Assembly: GCA_023460175.1 (NCBI GenBank)
Contig: JAEWRC010000195.1
Location: forward strand, 1 to 64,000
Direction of reading: 5' to 3'
Source: Actinomycetes bacterium
GTDB lineage: Bacteria > Actinomycetota > Actinomycetes > Mycobacteriales > Mycobacteriaceae
Length of the DNA stretch: 64,000 nt
The notes beneath the pieces were generated by a model, which saw only the letters and a list, made by a program, of their open reading frames with translations, was not told where the DNA came from and searched no databases. Positions 46,615 through 56,519 of this stretch are shown here, piece by piece (the first letter of the stretch is position 1; the number at the start of each line of letters is the position of its first letter). Position numbers and translations under genes: made by a program.

Positions 46615-49281
46615 GTGACCGCCACCCCCAACACCCGCGCCGAATCCCTTCCGAAGTCCTGGGATCCGCAGGCCGTAGAGAGCGAGCTGTACCAGGGTTG
46701 GGTGGACGCCGGCTACTTCACCGCCGACCCCGCCAGCGACAAGCCGGCCTACTCGATCGTGCTGCCGCCGCCGAACGTGACCGGCAGCCTGCACATGGGC
46801 CACGCGCTGGACCACACCCTGATGGACGCGTTGACCCGCCGCAAGCGGATGCAGGGCTACGAGGTGCTCTGGCTGCCGGGCATGGACCACGCGGGCATCG
46901 CCACCCAGAGCGTGGTGGAAAAGCAGCTCGCCGCCGACGGCACCACCAAGGAAGACCTGGGCCGCGAGAAGTTCATCGAGAAGGTGTGGGACTGGAAGCG
47001 TGAGTCCGGCGGCACCATCGGCGACCAGATGCGCCGCATCGGTGACGGCGTCGACTGGAGCCGCGACCGGTTCACCATGGACGACGGGTTGTCGCGCGCC
47101 GTCCGCACGATCTTCAAGCGGCTCTACGACGCCGGGCTGATCTATCAGGCCGAGCGGCTGGTGAACTGGTCGCCGGTGCTCGAGACCGCCATCAGCGACC
47201 TCGAGGTCAAGTATGACGACGTCGAGGGCGAGTTGGTGTCCTTCCGGTATGGCTCGATGTCCGATGCCGAGCCGCATCTGGTGGTGGCCACCACCCGGGT
47301 GGAAACGATGTTGGGCGACACCGCGATCGCGGTGCACCCCGACGACGAGCGGTACCGCGGCCTGGTCGGCACCACGTTGCCGCACCCGTTCCTGGATCGC
47401 GAGATCCGCATCGTCGCCGACGGACACGTGGATCCCGAGTTCGGCACCGGCGCGGTCAAGGTGACCCCGGCGCACGACCCCAACGACTTCGAGATCGGGC
47501 TGCGGCACCAGCTGCCGATGCCCACCATGATGGACACCAAGGGCCGGATCGCCGACACCGGAACCGAATTCGACGGCATGGACCGGTTCGAGGCGCGGGT
47601 GGCGATCCGCGAGGCGTTGGCCGCGCAGGGCCGCATCGTCGAGGAGAAGCGCCCGTATCTGCACAGCGTCGGCCATTCCGAGCGCAGCGGCGAGCCCATC
47701 GAGCCGCGGCTGAGCCTGCAGTGGTGGGTCAAGGTCGAATCGCTGGCCAAGGCCTCCGGTGATGCGGTGCGCAACGGCGACACCGTGATCCATCCGCCGA
47801 GCCTGGAACCGCGCTGGTTCTCCTGGGTCGACGACATGCACGACTGGTGCATCTCACGGCAGCTGTGGTGGGGGCACCGCATCCCGATCTGGCACGGCCC
47901 CGACGGCCAGAAGGTGTGCGTGGGCCCCGACGAGACCCCGCCGGAGGGCTGGGAGCAGGACCCGGACGTGCTGGACACCTGGTTCTCCTCGGCGCTGTGG
48001 CCGTTCTCCACCATGGGCTGGCCCGACCACACCCCCGAACTGGCGAAGTTCTATCCGACCACGGTGTTGGTGACCGGCTACGACATCCTGTTCTTCTGGG
48101 TGGCCCGGATGATGATGTTCGGCACCTTCGTCGGCGACGACGCGGCCATCACCGCCGACGGCGCCCGCGGCCCGCAGGTTCCGTTCCAGAATGTATTCCT
48201 GCACGGCCTGATTCGCGATGAACACGGCAGCAAGATGAGCAAGTCCAAGGGCAACGGCATCGACCCGCTGGACTGGGTCGAGCTGTTCGGCGCCGACGCG
48301 CTGCGGTTCACCCTGGCCCGCGGTGCCAGCCCCGGCGGTGACCTGTCGATCGGCGAGGATCACGCCCGGGCGTCGCGCAACTTCGCCACCAAGGTGTTCA
48401 ACGCGACCCGGTTCGCGCTGATCAACGGCGCCGCCCCGGCGCAGCTGCCCGCGCTCGACGCGCTCACCGACGCCGACCGCTGGATCCTGGGCCGGCTGGA
48501 ACAGGTTCGCGCCGAGGTGGATTCGGCGTTCGACGCCTACGAGTTCAGCCGGGCGTGTGAATCGCTGTACCACTTCGCCTGGGACGAGTTCTGCGACTGG
48601 TACGTCGAACTCGCCAAGGTGCAGCTGGGTGCGCAGGACGCGGCGGACGCGGCGCACACCACGGCGGTGCTGGCCACCGTGCTCGACAGCCTGCTCAAGC
48701 TGCTGCACCCGGTGATGCCGTTCGTCACCGAGGTGTTGTGGAAGGCGCTGACCGGCGCGGAGTCCCTCGTCGTCGCGCCGTGGCCCCAGCCCAGCGGCAT
48801 CGCCCTGGAACCCGCGGCGGCCAAGCGGGTTTCGGACATGCAGAAGCTGGTGACCGAGGTGCGCCGGTTCCGCAGCGATCAGGGCCTCGCCGACCGGCAG
48901 AAGGTCCCGGCCCGGCTGTCCGGCGTCGACGCGGCCGACATCTCCTCGCAGCTGGCCGCGGTCCACGCGCTGGCGTGGTTGACGGCCGCCGAGGACGGCT
49001 TCACCCCGACCGCCTCGATCGAGGTGCGCCTGACCGACGGCACCGTGCTGGTGGAGGTCGACACCTCCGGCACCGTCGACGTCGCCGCCGAGCGCCGCCG
49101 GCTGGAGAAGGACCTGGCCGCCGCGCAGAAGGAATTGACCGGCACCACAGCGAAGTTGGGCAACGAGGCGTTCCTGGCCAAGGCCCCCGAACCGGTCGTC
49201 GCGAAGATCCGGGACCGGCAGCGGCTGGCCACCGAGGAAGTCGAACGCATCAGCACCAGGCTGGGTGCGCTGCCCACATGA
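46615..49281 (+). CDS. valS: Valyl-tRNA synthetase
   Basis: 888 residues, class I synthetase. HIGH-type motif HMGHAL near residue 60, KMSKS at 540-544, the editing domain between them, the tRNA-binding helical domain, and a C-terminal coiled coil (AAERRRLEKDLAAAQKEL). The GTG start has TAGAAT (46603-46608) ending 6 nt upstream: leaderless. The stop overlaps folC by 4 nt. Confidence 0.97.
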   Translation: MTATPNTRAESLPKSWDPQAVESELYQGWVDAGYFTADPASDKPAYSIVLPPPNVTGSLHMGHALDHTLMDALTRRKRMQGYEVLWLPGMDHAGIATQSVVEKQLAADGTTKEDLGREKFIEKVWDWKRESGGTIGDQMRRIGDGVDWSRDRFTMDDGLSRAVRTIFKRLYDAGLIYQAERLVNWSPVLETAISDLEVKYDDVEGELVSFRYGSMSDAEPHLVVATTRVETMLGDTAIAVHPDDERYRGLVGTTLPHPFLDREIRIVADGHVDPEFGTGAVKVTPAHDPNDFEIGLRHQLPMPTMMDTKGRIADTGTEFDGMDRFEARVAIREALAAQGRIVEEKRPYLHSVGHSERSGEPIEPRLSLQWWVKVESLAKASGDAVRNGDTVIHPPSLEPRWFSWVDDMHDWCISRQLWWGHRIPIWHGPDGQKVCVGPDETPPEGWEQDPDVLDTWFSSALWPFSTMGWPDHTPELAKFYPTTVLVTGYDILFFWVARMMMFGTFVGDDAAITADGARGPQVPFQNVFLHGLIRDEHGSKMSKSKGNGIDPLDWVELFGADALRFTLARGASPGGDLSIGEDHARASRNFATKVFNATRFALINGAAPAQLPALDALTDADRWILGRLEQVRAEVDSAFDAYEFSRACESLYHFAWDEFCDWYVELAKVQLGAQDAADAAHTTAVLATVLDSLLKLLHPVMPFVTEVLWKALTGAESLVVAPWPQPSGIALEPAAAKRVSDMQKLVTEVRRFRSDQGLADRQKVPARLSGVDAADISSQLAAVHALAWLTAAEDGFTPTASIEVRLTDGTVLVEVDTSGTVDVAAERRRLEKDLAAAQKELTGTTAKLGNEAFLAKAPEPVVAKIRDRQRLATEEVERISTRLGALPT

Positions 49282-50690
49282 GCGAACCGACACCGGACGA
49301 GATCGCCGCGCTGCTGCAGGTCGAGCATCTGCTCGACCAGCGCTGGCCGGAGACCAAGATCGAGCCGTCGACAGCGCGGATCTCCGCGCTGTTGGAGATG
49401 CTGGGATCACCTCAGCTGTCCTATCCCTGCATCCACGTCGCGGGCACCAACGGCAAGACGTCGGTCGCGCGGATCATCGACGCGCTGCTGACCGCGCTGC
49501 ACCGGCGGACCGGGCGCACCACCAGCCCGCACCTGCAGTCGGCCGTCGAACGCATCGCGATCGACGGAAAGCCCATCAGCCCGGCGCTCTACGTGGAGAC
49601 CTACCGCGAACTCGAGCCGTTCATCCAGCTGGTCGACCAGCAGTCGGAGTCCGGCGCGCTCGGTGCGCCCGGCCCGGCCATGAGCAAGTTCGAGGTGCTC
49701 ACCGCGATGGCGTTCGCGGCGTTCGCCGACGCCCCGGTGGACATCGCGGTCGTCGAGGTCGGGCTCGGGGGCCGCTGGGACGCCACCAACGTCGTCAACG
49801 CACCCGTCGCCGTGATCACCCCGATCGGCGTCGACCATTCCGAATACCTCGGCTCCGACATCGCCGGTATCGCCCGGGAGAAGGCCGGGGTGATCAAGCG
49901 CCAACCCGACGACCTGGTGCCCATCGACACCGTCGCCATCATCGCCGAGCAGACCCCCGAGGCCATGGAGGTGCTGCTGGCCCAGGCCGTCGAGGCCGAC
50001 GCCGCGGTCGCCCGCGAGGGCTCGGAGTTCGCGGTGCTGAGCCGACAGGTCGCCATCGGCGGCCAACTGCTGGAACTGCAGGGCCTCGGCGGTGTCTACT
50101 CCGAGGTGTTCCTGCCGCTGCACGGCGCGCATCAGGCGCACAACGCCGTCGTGGCGCTGGCCGCGGTGGAGGCCTTCTTCGGCGCCGGCGCCGACCGGCA
50201 ACTCGACATCGACGCGGTGCGGGCCGGTTTCGCCGCGGTCTCCAGTCCGGGCCGGTTGGAGCGGATGCGCAGCGCCCCAACAGTATTCATTGACGCCGCG
50301 CACAATCCGGCGGGCGCGGGCGCGCTGGCCGCCGCGTTGGCCGAGGAATTCGACTTCCAGTACCTGGTCGGCGTGGTCGCGGTGATGGCGGACAAGGACG
50401 TCGACGGCATCCTGGCGGCGCTGGAGCCCGCGTTCGACCAGATCGTGGTCACCCACAACGGTTCGGCGCGCGGGATGGACGTCGCCGAACTCGCGCTGCG
50501 GGCCGAGGAACGCTTCGGGCCGGAGCGGGTGATCGTCGCACAGACCCTGGCGGATGCCATCGAGACCGCCACGGCGGTGGCCGAGGACGCCGGCGCGGAC
50601 GCGGCGATGTCGGGCACCGGCATCGTCATCACCGGTTCGGTCGTGACCGCCGGCGCCGCGCGCACACTGTTCGGGAGGGAACCGCAGTGA
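49278..50690 (+). CDS. folC: Folylpolyglutamate/dihydrofolate synthase
   Basis: 470 residues, Mur-ligase fold. ATP loop HVAGTNGKTSVAR (about 53-65), metal/substrate motif EVGLGGRWDATNVV, and FIDAAHNPAGA in the C-terminal domain. It joins glutamate to dihydropteroate and extends folate polyglutamates. Coupled to valS (ATGA) and to the next membrane protein (GTGA). Confidence 0.96.
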   Translation: MSEPTPDEIAALLQVEHLLDQRWPETKIEPSTARISALLEMLGSPQLSYPCIHVAGTNGKTSVARIIDALLTALHRRTGRTTSPHLQSAVERIAIDGKPISPALYVETYRELEPFIQLVDQQSESGALGAPGPAMSKFEVLTAMAFAAFADAPVDIAVVEVGLGGRWDATNVVNAPVAVITPIGVDHSEYLGSDIAGIAREKAGVIKRQPDDLVPIDTVAIIAEQTPEAMEVLLAQAVEADAAVAREGSEFAVLSRQVAIGGQLLELQGLGGVYSEVFLPLHGAHQAHNAVVALAAVEAFFGAGADRQLDIDAVRAGFAAVSSPGRLERMRSAPTVFIDAAHNPAGAGALAAALAEEFDFQYLVGVVAVMADKDVDGILAALEPAFDQIVVTHNGSARGMDVAELALRAEERFGPERVIVAQTLADAIETATAVAEDAGADAAMSGTGIVITGSVVTAGAARTLFGREPQ

Positions 50691-51091
50691 CCGACCAGGA
50701 ACCGACACCGGCCGGCCCGGACCCGTGGAAGAGCTTCCGCGGCGTCATGGCGGCGACCCTCATCCTCGAGGCCATCGTGGTGCTGCTCGCCCTGCCGGTG
50801 GTCGGCACCGTCGGCGGGGGACTGACGCCGGTCTCCACCGCGTTCCTGGTGGCCTTCGCGCTGTTGCTGGTGCTGATGTCCGGCATCCAGGGCCGGCCCT
50901 GGGCGATCTGGGCCAACCTGGGCGTGCAGGTGATCCTGATCGCGGGCTGGGCGCTGTACCCCGGGGTGGGCTTCATCGGGATCATCTTCGGCATCGTCTG
51001 GCTGATGATCGTCTACCTGCGCGCCGAGGTGCTGCGCCGGCAGCGACGGGGTTTGCTGCCCGGCCAACAGCCGCCGCCGCCCGCCGGTTGA
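50687..51091 (+). CDS. DUF4233 membrane protein (Rv2446c-like)
   Basis: 134 residues with three to four membrane segments (about 19-45, 48-66, 72-90, 93-112), an Arg-rich cytoplasmic end and a Pro tail. DUF4233 always sits after folC in mycobacteria; its role is unknown. GTG start inside the last folC codon. Confidence 0.88.
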   Translation: MTDQEPTPAGPDPWKSFRGVMAATLILEAIVVLLALPVVGTVGGGLTPVSTAFLVAFALLLVLMSGIQGRPWAIWANLGVQVILIAGWALYPGVGFIGIIFGIVWLMIVYLRAEVLRRQRRGLLPGQQPPPPAG

Positions 51092-51107
51092 GGGCACCAT
51101 CGGTGCG

Positions 51108-51866
51108 GTGACGTACCTGCCGATCCTTCGGTCCCGCGCCGCCGTCGCGGCGCTCGTCGTCGTGCTGGTCGGGTGCAGTCCCGGCCCCGAGCCGGACCCG
51201 GAACCGGATCCTTCGAGCACGGCAGCGCCCGAAACCACGACCACCGTCGTTCCACCGCCACCCCCACCGCCGGAGCTACCCCCACCGCCGAGCCCGCCCG
51301 CTGACCCGCCGCCGGCCAGCACCCATCCGGTCACGGCCGCGGAGCTGGGTGCCAGCTGGCGACCGGACTGCCCCGTCGACCCGGCGCAGCTGCGGCGAAT
51401 CAACCTGAGCCACATCGACTTCGAGGGACAGACCCGGCGCGGGGACCTGGTGGTGCACCAGGACCTGGCGGCCGAGGTCATCGAGATCTTCGACGAGCTG
51501 TACCGGATGCGCTATCCGATCGCGAAAATGGTGACGCTGGACCACTATCCGGGCGCCTCGGACGAGGCCTCGATGGAGGACAACAACACCTCGGCGTTCA
51601 ACTGTCGGCGCATCCCCGGCAGCGGCAGTTGGTCGTTCCACGCCCGCGGCCGGGCCATCGACATCAACCCCGTGCTCAACCCGTTCATCGACGCCGGCGG
51701 CGCGGTCGAACCGCGCAACGGTGCGCCGTTCGTCGATCGGCGTCGCGTCGACCCCGGGACGTTGCACGACGGCGGTTCGGCGGTGCGGGTGTTCACCGAT
51801 CGGGGCTGGGACTGGGGCGGTCACTGGCGCAGCCCGCTGGACTACCAGCACTTCGAACACCGATGA
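51108..51866 (+). CDS. Lipoprotein with M15-family D-Ala-D-Ala carboxypeptidase-like domain
   Basis: 252 residues. Signal peptide with lipobox VLVGC (about residue 23), a Pro-rich linker (about 28-70), and a C-terminal zinc peptidase domain: SFHARGRAIDINP gives the first His and Asp ligands, and DYQHFEH the last His, as in VanY/M15. It probably trims peptidoglycan stem peptides or anchors at the wall. GTG start with weak ribosome site, 16 nt after the DUF4233 stop. It interrupts the DUF4233-ndk order that I recall from M. tuberculosis. Confidence 0.85.
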   Translation: MTYLPILRSRAAVAALVVVLVGCSPGPEPDPEPDPSSTAAPETTTTVVPPPPPPPELPPPPSPPADPPPASTHPVTAAELGASWRPDCPVDPAQLRRINLSHIDFEGQTRRGDLVVHQDLAAEVIEIFDELYRMRYPIAKMVTLDHYPGASDEASMEDNNTSAFNCRRIPGSGSWSFHARGRAIDINPVLNPFIDAGGAVEPRNGAPFVDRRRVDPGTLHDGGSAVRVFTDRGWDWGGHWRSPLDYQHFEHR

Positions 51867-51906
51867 CGATCAGCGGCCGATTCCGGCACCCGGTACGCTG
51901 ATCGCC

Positions 51907-52317
51907 GTGACTGAGCGGACCCTCGTATTGATCAAGCCCGACGGTGTAGAGCGACAGTTGGTGGGGGAGATCATCAGCCGCATCGAACGCAAGGGGCTGT
52001 CGATCGCCGCGCTCGAGCTGAGGAACGTCAGCGACGAGGTCGCCCGCGCGCACTACGCCGAGCACGACGGCAAGTCGTTCTTCGACTCGCTGCTCGAGTT
52101 CATCACCTCCGGTCCGGTCATCGCGGCCATCCTGGAGGGTCCCCGCGCGGTCGCCGCGTTCCGTCAGCTGGCCGGCGGCACCGACCCGGTGGAGAAGGCC
52201 ACGCCCGGCACCATCCGCGGCGACTTCGGGCTGGAGACGCAGTTCAACCTGGTGCACGGCTCGGATTCGACCGAGTCCGCCGAGCGCGAGATCGCGCTCT
52301 GGTTCCCCGCGCGCTGA
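51907..52317 (+). CDS. ndk: Nucleoside diphosphate kinase
   Basis: 136 residues; catalytic histidine H117 in NLVHGSDS, nucleotide motif TLVLIKPDGVERQLVG at the start. It transfers phosphate from ATP to other NDPs via phospho-His. GTG at 51907 is supported by TACGCT (51894-51899) ending 7 nt upstream; an in-frame upstream extension overlaps the M15 gene. Confidence 0.97.
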   Translation: MTERTLVLIKPDGVERQLVGEIISRIERKGLSIAALELRNVSDEVARAHYAEHDGKSFFDSLLEFITSGPVIAAILEGPRAVAAFRQLAGGTDPVEKATPGTIRGDFGLETQFNLVHGSDSTESAEREIALWFPAR

Positions 52318-52629
52318 CGCTCCGCTCACGTCCGCAAATTCCCAGCCTGGTCCGACGGCCTGGCGCGGTGTGGGATACTGACTCCGGGTGAACGTCGTCA
52401 AAACCGGCGGCGAACGTCCGGATGAAGACTTTGACGAGCGCGACCACCGCTACCAGCGATGCGGCGCCGACCGTCCCAGCCGTCATTCAACCAGGCACCG
52501 AGTGGGCCCCCTGAGAACCTTCAGAGCTGCTCGGGGCGAGACCTACAATCCCGGGAAGCCACCGGGTGAATACGGAGGCCCTCGCGCGGCCGCGTCCTCA
52601 CGACGCGCCCGGGGGCTAAAGGAGAATAC
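52318..52629 (+). promoter_or_regulatory. Long 5' region of rne
   Basis: 312 bp without a gene. GATACT (about 52374-52379) is a plausible -10, giving an mRNA leader of roughly 240 nt. G/C-rich self-complementary segments follow, then AAAGGAGAA at 52618-52626. A long leader fits RNase E autoregulation known in bacteria; I did not fold it. Confidence 0.5.
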
Positions 52630-55600
52630 GTGGACCACGATGCCCAAATCCATGACGACAGCAACCACGACACCGCGGCCGGCGCCGCGGCTCCCGAACA
52701 CCCCGATATTCCTGAACGTTTGAGGGTGCATTCGCTGGCCCGGGTGCTCGGCACCACCAGCCGGCGGGTGCTCGACGCGCTGATCGAATTCGACGGTCGC
52801 TCCCGTAGTGCCCACTCCAGCGTGGACCGGGCCGAGGCCGTCCGGGTGCGGGATCTGCTCGCGGCCGCCGACAGCGCCGAGGCAACTGAGGCCACCGCGA
52901 CCGCTGAGGTCACCGAGACCGCTGAGCCGGCCCAACCCACCGAGGTCACCGAGGCTGCCGAGACCGCCGAGCCGGCCCAACCCGCCGACGCCGTCGAGGT
53001 GACGGCCACCGTGGCGACCGTCGAGTCCGTCGCGACCGAATCGGCCCCGGTGGCCGACCCGACTCCGGAGCCCGACGAGCCCGAATCGCGGCTGCTGCTC
53101 GAAACCCCCGAACCTGCCGCCGAGAGCGCGCCGGTCGCCGATTACCTGCCGTTGTTCGTGGCGCCCCAGCCCGTGCAGCCGTGGCGCCCGCAGCCCAGCA
53201 CCGACGTCGCCGAGGACACCAAGGAGTCCGACGACGAGGACAGCGGCGACGATCAGGCCGACAGCGACGACGGCGATGAGGCCGGCCGGCCGGCCAACCG
53301 GCGTCGGCGCCGCGGGCGTCGGGGTCGTGGCCGCGGCCGTGGCGGCGAGAGCGCCGGTGACTCCGACGGCGACGACGATCAGGACGACGACAAGTCCGAC
53401 GACGACACCTCGAACGGGGCGTCCGGCGACGGGTCGGACGACTCCGATTCCGACGACCAGGGCTCGGACGACGACAACTCCGACGACGACGAGAGCAGCA
53501 GCGGTGACGGCGCAACCCGGCGGCGCCGCCGGCGGCGGGGGCGCAAGTCCGGGTCCGGCGACGACAACGACAACGGCTCGCCCGACGACCCGCCGAACAC
53601 CGTGGTGCACGAGCGTGCGCCCCGGACCAGGGCCAAGAGCGACAACGACGAGATCCAGGGCATCACCGGGTCCACCCGGCTGGAGGCCAAGCGTCAGCGT
53701 CGCCGCGACGGTCGCGACGCGGGCCGGCGTCGGCCGCCGATCCTGTCGGAGGCCGAATTCCTGGCGCGCCGCGAGGCCGTCGAACGCGTCATGGTGGTGC
53801 GCGACAAGGTGCGCACCGAACCCCCGCACGCCGGCGCGCGCTACACGCAGATCGCGGTGCTCGAGGACGGCGTGGTGGTCGAACACTTCGTCACCTCGGC
53901 CGGTTCGGCATCCCTGGTCGGCAACATCTACCTCGGCATCGTGCAGAACGTGCTGCCGTCGATGGAGGCGGCGTTCGTCGACATCGGTCGCGGCCGCAAC
54001 GGCGTGCTCTACGCCGGCGAGGTGAACTGGGAGGCGGCCGGCCTCGGCGGCGCCAACCGCAAGATCGAACAGGCCCTCAAGCCCGGCGACTACGTGGTGG
54101 TCCAGGTCAGCAAGGACCCCGTCGGACACAAGGGCGCCCGGTTGACCACTCAGGTCTCCCTGGCCGGCCGCTACCTGGTGTATGTGCCCGGCGCGTCCTC
54201 GACCGGGATCAGCCGCAAGCTGCCCGACACCGAACGCCAGCGGCTCAAGGAGATCCTGCGCGAGGTCGTCCCGTCCGACGCCGGCGTGATCATCCGGACG
54301 GCCTCCGAGGGCGTCAAGGAAGAGGGCATCCGCGACGACGTGACGCGGCTGCAGGAACGCTGGACCCAGATCGAGGCGACGGCCACCGAGACCAAGAAGA
54401 AGGCCGCCGGGGCCGCGGTGCCTCTCTACGAGGAGCCCGATGTCCTGGTCAAGGTCATCCGGGACCTGTTCAACGAGGACTTCTCCGGGCTGATCGTGTC
54501 CGGCGACAACGCCTGGACCACCATCAACGATTACGTGAATTCGGTTGCGCCGGAATTGCTTCCGAAGCTGAACAAGTACGAGACGGCCGAGGACGGCCCC
54601 GATGTGTTCGCCGTCCACCGGATCGACGAGCAGCTGACCAAGGCGTTGGACCGCAAGGTCTGGCTGCCGTCGGGCGGCACGCTGGTCATCGACCGCACCG
54701 AGGCCATGACCGTCGTCGACGTCAACACCGGCAAGTTCACCGGCGCCGGCGGCAACCTCGAGCAGACCGTCACCAAGAACAACCTGGAGGCCGCCGAGGA
54801 GATCGTGCGGCAGCTGCGCCTGCGCGACATCGGCGGCATCGTGGTCATCGACTTCATCGACATGGTGCTCGAGTCCAACCGGGACCTGGTGTTGCGCCGC
54901 CTGACCGAGGCGCTGGCCCGCGACCGGACCCGCCATCAGGTCTCCGAGGTGACGTCGCTGGGGCTGGTGCAGCTGACCCGCAAGAAGCTCGGCACCGGCC
55001 TGATCGAGGCGTTCTCCACGACGTGTACGCACTGCGCCGGCCGCGGGATCATGATGCACAACGATCCGGTCGACGCCGCACCCGCCGCGGCCCGCAGCAG
55101 CGGCTCCAGCGGCGGTAGCCGCCGCAGCCGTCGCGGTAAGAAGGGACGCACCGAGGAAGCCGCGCCCGTGGTGGCCAAGGTGCCCACGCACCCGGCCGGC
55201 GAGCACCCGATGTTCAAGGCGATGGCCGAGGCCAACGACAAGGACGAGGACGAGGACTCGACCGAGGACACCGACGAGACCTCGACCGCCAAGACCGCGC
55301 CCGAGGGTGAGGCCGACGACAGCGCGCCCAAGGACGAGGACACTCGCGAGGTCGAGGACGCGGCGGAGTCCGACGAGGATGACGCCTCGGACGACTCCGA
55401 CGACGATGACGACTCGGATGACTCCGGCGACGATGACGACTCGGACGACGACTCGGATGACGACGACGACGAGGACGAGATCGACCTCGACGATGACGAC
55501 GACGAGGCTGACGAGGAGGACTTCGATCCCATCGACCTCGATGACTCGGACGACGACTCCGACGATGACTCGGACGACGAGGACGACGACTCGGACGATG

Positions 55601-55725
55601 ACGAGGACGATGACGACGGGGATGACGACGGGGATGGCGACGTCGACGACACCCCGCCCCCGGCGTCGGTCGGTCGGCACCGGCGTCGCCGCTCGGCGGC
55701 CCGGCCCGCCGGCCCGCCGGCCTGA
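52630..55725 (+). CDS. rne: Ribonuclease E/G with long acidic C-terminal tail
   Basis: 1031 residues. A disordered N-terminal arm (about 1-390, Ala/Thr/Glu- then Asp/Arg-rich, with two RRRRRR-type clusters) precedes the catalytic core: S1 domain about 400-500, magnesium-binding Asp in VVDVNTG (about 697) and VVIDFIDM (about 740), zinc-link C799-T-H-C802. The tail (about 860-1010) is nearly pure Asp/Glu/Ser. It degrades mRNA and matures rRNA at the membrane or cytoplasm. The GTG at 52630 follows AAAGGAGAA. M. tuberculosis Rv2444c lacks so extreme an acidic tail as far as I recall. Confidence 0.95.
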   Translation: MDHDAQIHDDSNHDTAAGAAAPEHPDIPERLRVHSLARVLGTTSRRVLDALIEFDGRSRSAHSSVDRAEAVRVRDLLAAADSAEATEATATAEVTETAEPAQPTEVTEAAETAEPAQPADAVEVTATVATVESVATESAPVADPTPEPDEPESRLLLETPEPAAESAPVADYLPLFVAPQPVQPWRPQPSTDVAEDTKESDDEDSGDDQADSDDGDEAGRPANRRRRRGRRGRGRGRGGESAGDSDGDDDQDDDKSDDDTSNGASGDGSDDSDSDDQGSDDDNSDDDESSSGDGATRRRRRRRGRKSGSGDDNDNGSPDDPPNTVVHERAPRTRAKSDNDEIQGITGSTRLEAKRQRRRDGRDAGRRRPPILSEAEFLARREAVERVMVVRDKVRTEPPHAGARYTQIAVLEDGVVVEHFVTSAGSASLVGNIYLGIVQNVLPSMEAAFVDIGRGRNGVLYAGEVNWEAAGLGGANRKIEQALKPGDYVVVQVSKDPVGHKGARLTTQVSLAGRYLVYVPGASSTGISRKLPDTERQRLKEILREVVPSDAGVIIRTASEGVKEEGIRDDVTRLQERWTQIEATATETKKKAAGAAVPLYEEPDVLVKVIRDLFNEDFSGLIVSGDNAWTTINDYVNSVAPELLPKLNKYETAEDGPDVFAVHRIDEQLTKALDRKVWLPSGGTLVIDRTEAMTVVDVNTGKFTGAGGNLEQTVTKNNLEAAEEIVRQLRLRDIGGIVVIDFIDMVLESNRDLVLRRLTEALARDRTRHQVSEVTSLGLVQLTRKKLGTGLIEAFSTTCTHCAGRGIMMHNDPVDAAPAAARSSGSSGGSRRSRRGKKGRTEEAAPVVAKVPTHPAGEHPMFKAMAEANDKDEDEDSTEDTDETSTAKTAPEGEADDSAPKDEDTREVEDAAESDEDDASDDSDDDDDSDDSGDDDDSDDDSDDDDDEDEIDLDDDDDEADEEDFDPIDLDDSDDDSDDDSDDEDDDSDDDEDDDDGDDDGDGDVDDTPPPASVGRHRRRRSAARPAGPPA

Positions 55726-55737
55726 GGACTGGGCGGT

Positions 55738-55767
55738 TTGACCCTCTACCCGCTGGTCACGTAACCT
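55738..55767 (+). promoter_or_regulatory. Promoter of rplU-rpmA
   Basis: TTGACC (55738-55743), 18-nt spacer, TAACCT (55762-55767). Start expected near 55775, leaving a G/C-rich leader of about 138 nt before rplU; in it AAAGGAA (55895-55901) is the ribosome site. Confidence 0.7.
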
Positions 55768-55912
55768 TGAGCAGTTGTCTGCAGGCCCCGTGGGCCCGCA
55801 GCGGCGGACGGCGGCGGTGAAAGCCGCGGCTCCGCACCCAGACCCGCGCTCGCAGCCTCCGGGTGGCGCGCGCCCGCTAGACCCAGACGAACGTAAAGGA
55901 ACAGGGCAAACG

Positions 55913-56224
55913 ATGGCGACATATGCAATCGTCAAGACCGGTGGCAAGCAGTACAAGGTTGCCGCCGGCGACGTGCTCAAGGTGGAGAAGCTCGAGGTCG
56001 AGCCCGGCGCCACGGTCGAGCTGCCCGTTGCCCTGGTGGTCGATGGCGCCAAGGTCACCAGCGACGCCAAGGATCTGGCCAAGGTCGCCGTCACCGGTGA
56101 GGTGCTCGAGCACATCAAGGGCAAGAAGATCCGCATCCACAAGTTCAAGAACAAGACCGGCTATCACAAGCGGCAGGGCCACCGTCAGCCTCTGACGGTG
56201 CTCAAGGTCACCGGCATCAAGTAA
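55913..56224 (+). CDS. rplU: 50S ribosomal protein L21
   Basis: 103 residues; N-terminal YAIVKTGGKQYKV and C-terminal KTGYHKRQGHRQP are the L21 signatures. Binds 23S rRNA with L20. rpmA follows after 16 nt. Confidence 0.98.
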   Translation: MATYAIVKTGGKQYKVAAGDVLKVEKLEVEPGATVELPVALVVDGAKVTSDAKDLAKVAVTGEVLEHIKGKKIRIHKFKNKTGYHKRQGHRQPLTVLKVTGIK

Positions 56225-56240
56225 CGACGGAGCGAACGAC

Positions 56241-56498
56241 ATGGCACACAAAAAGGGCGCTTCCAGCTCACGTAACGGTCGCGATTCGAATGCCCAGCGG
56301 CTCGGCGTGAAGCGGTTCGGCGGGCAGGCCGTCAAGGCCGGCGAGATCCTCGTCCGTCAGCGCGGCACCCACTTCCACCCCGGCGTCAACGTCGGCCGCG
56401 GTGGCGACGACACGCTGTTCGCGCTCTCGGCCGGTTCGGTCGAGTTCGGCAGCAAGCGCGGTCGCAAGACCATCAACATCGTCCCGGCGGACGCGTAA
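56241..56498 (+). CDS. rpmA: 50S ribosomal protein L27
   Basis: 85 residues; MAHKKGASSSRNGRDSN start without the Firmicutes-type cleaved extension, and QRGTHFHPGVNVGRGGDDTL. Its N-terminus reaches the peptidyl-transferase centre. Confidence 0.98.
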   Translation: MAHKKGASSSRNGRDSNAQRLGVKRFGGQAVKAGEILVRQRGTHFHPGVNVGRGGDDTLFALSAGSVEFGSKRGRKTINIVPADA

Positions 56499-56519
56499 CC
56501 AACCGAGGACTTCCCCGCG

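Noticed and set aside
52543..56154. 1203-codon open frame on the minus strand opposite rne, rich in Ser or Val
   Set aside because: It is the mirror of GAC/GAT-rich rne and of rplU; codon positions follow the plus-strand genes and there is no domain or ribosome site.
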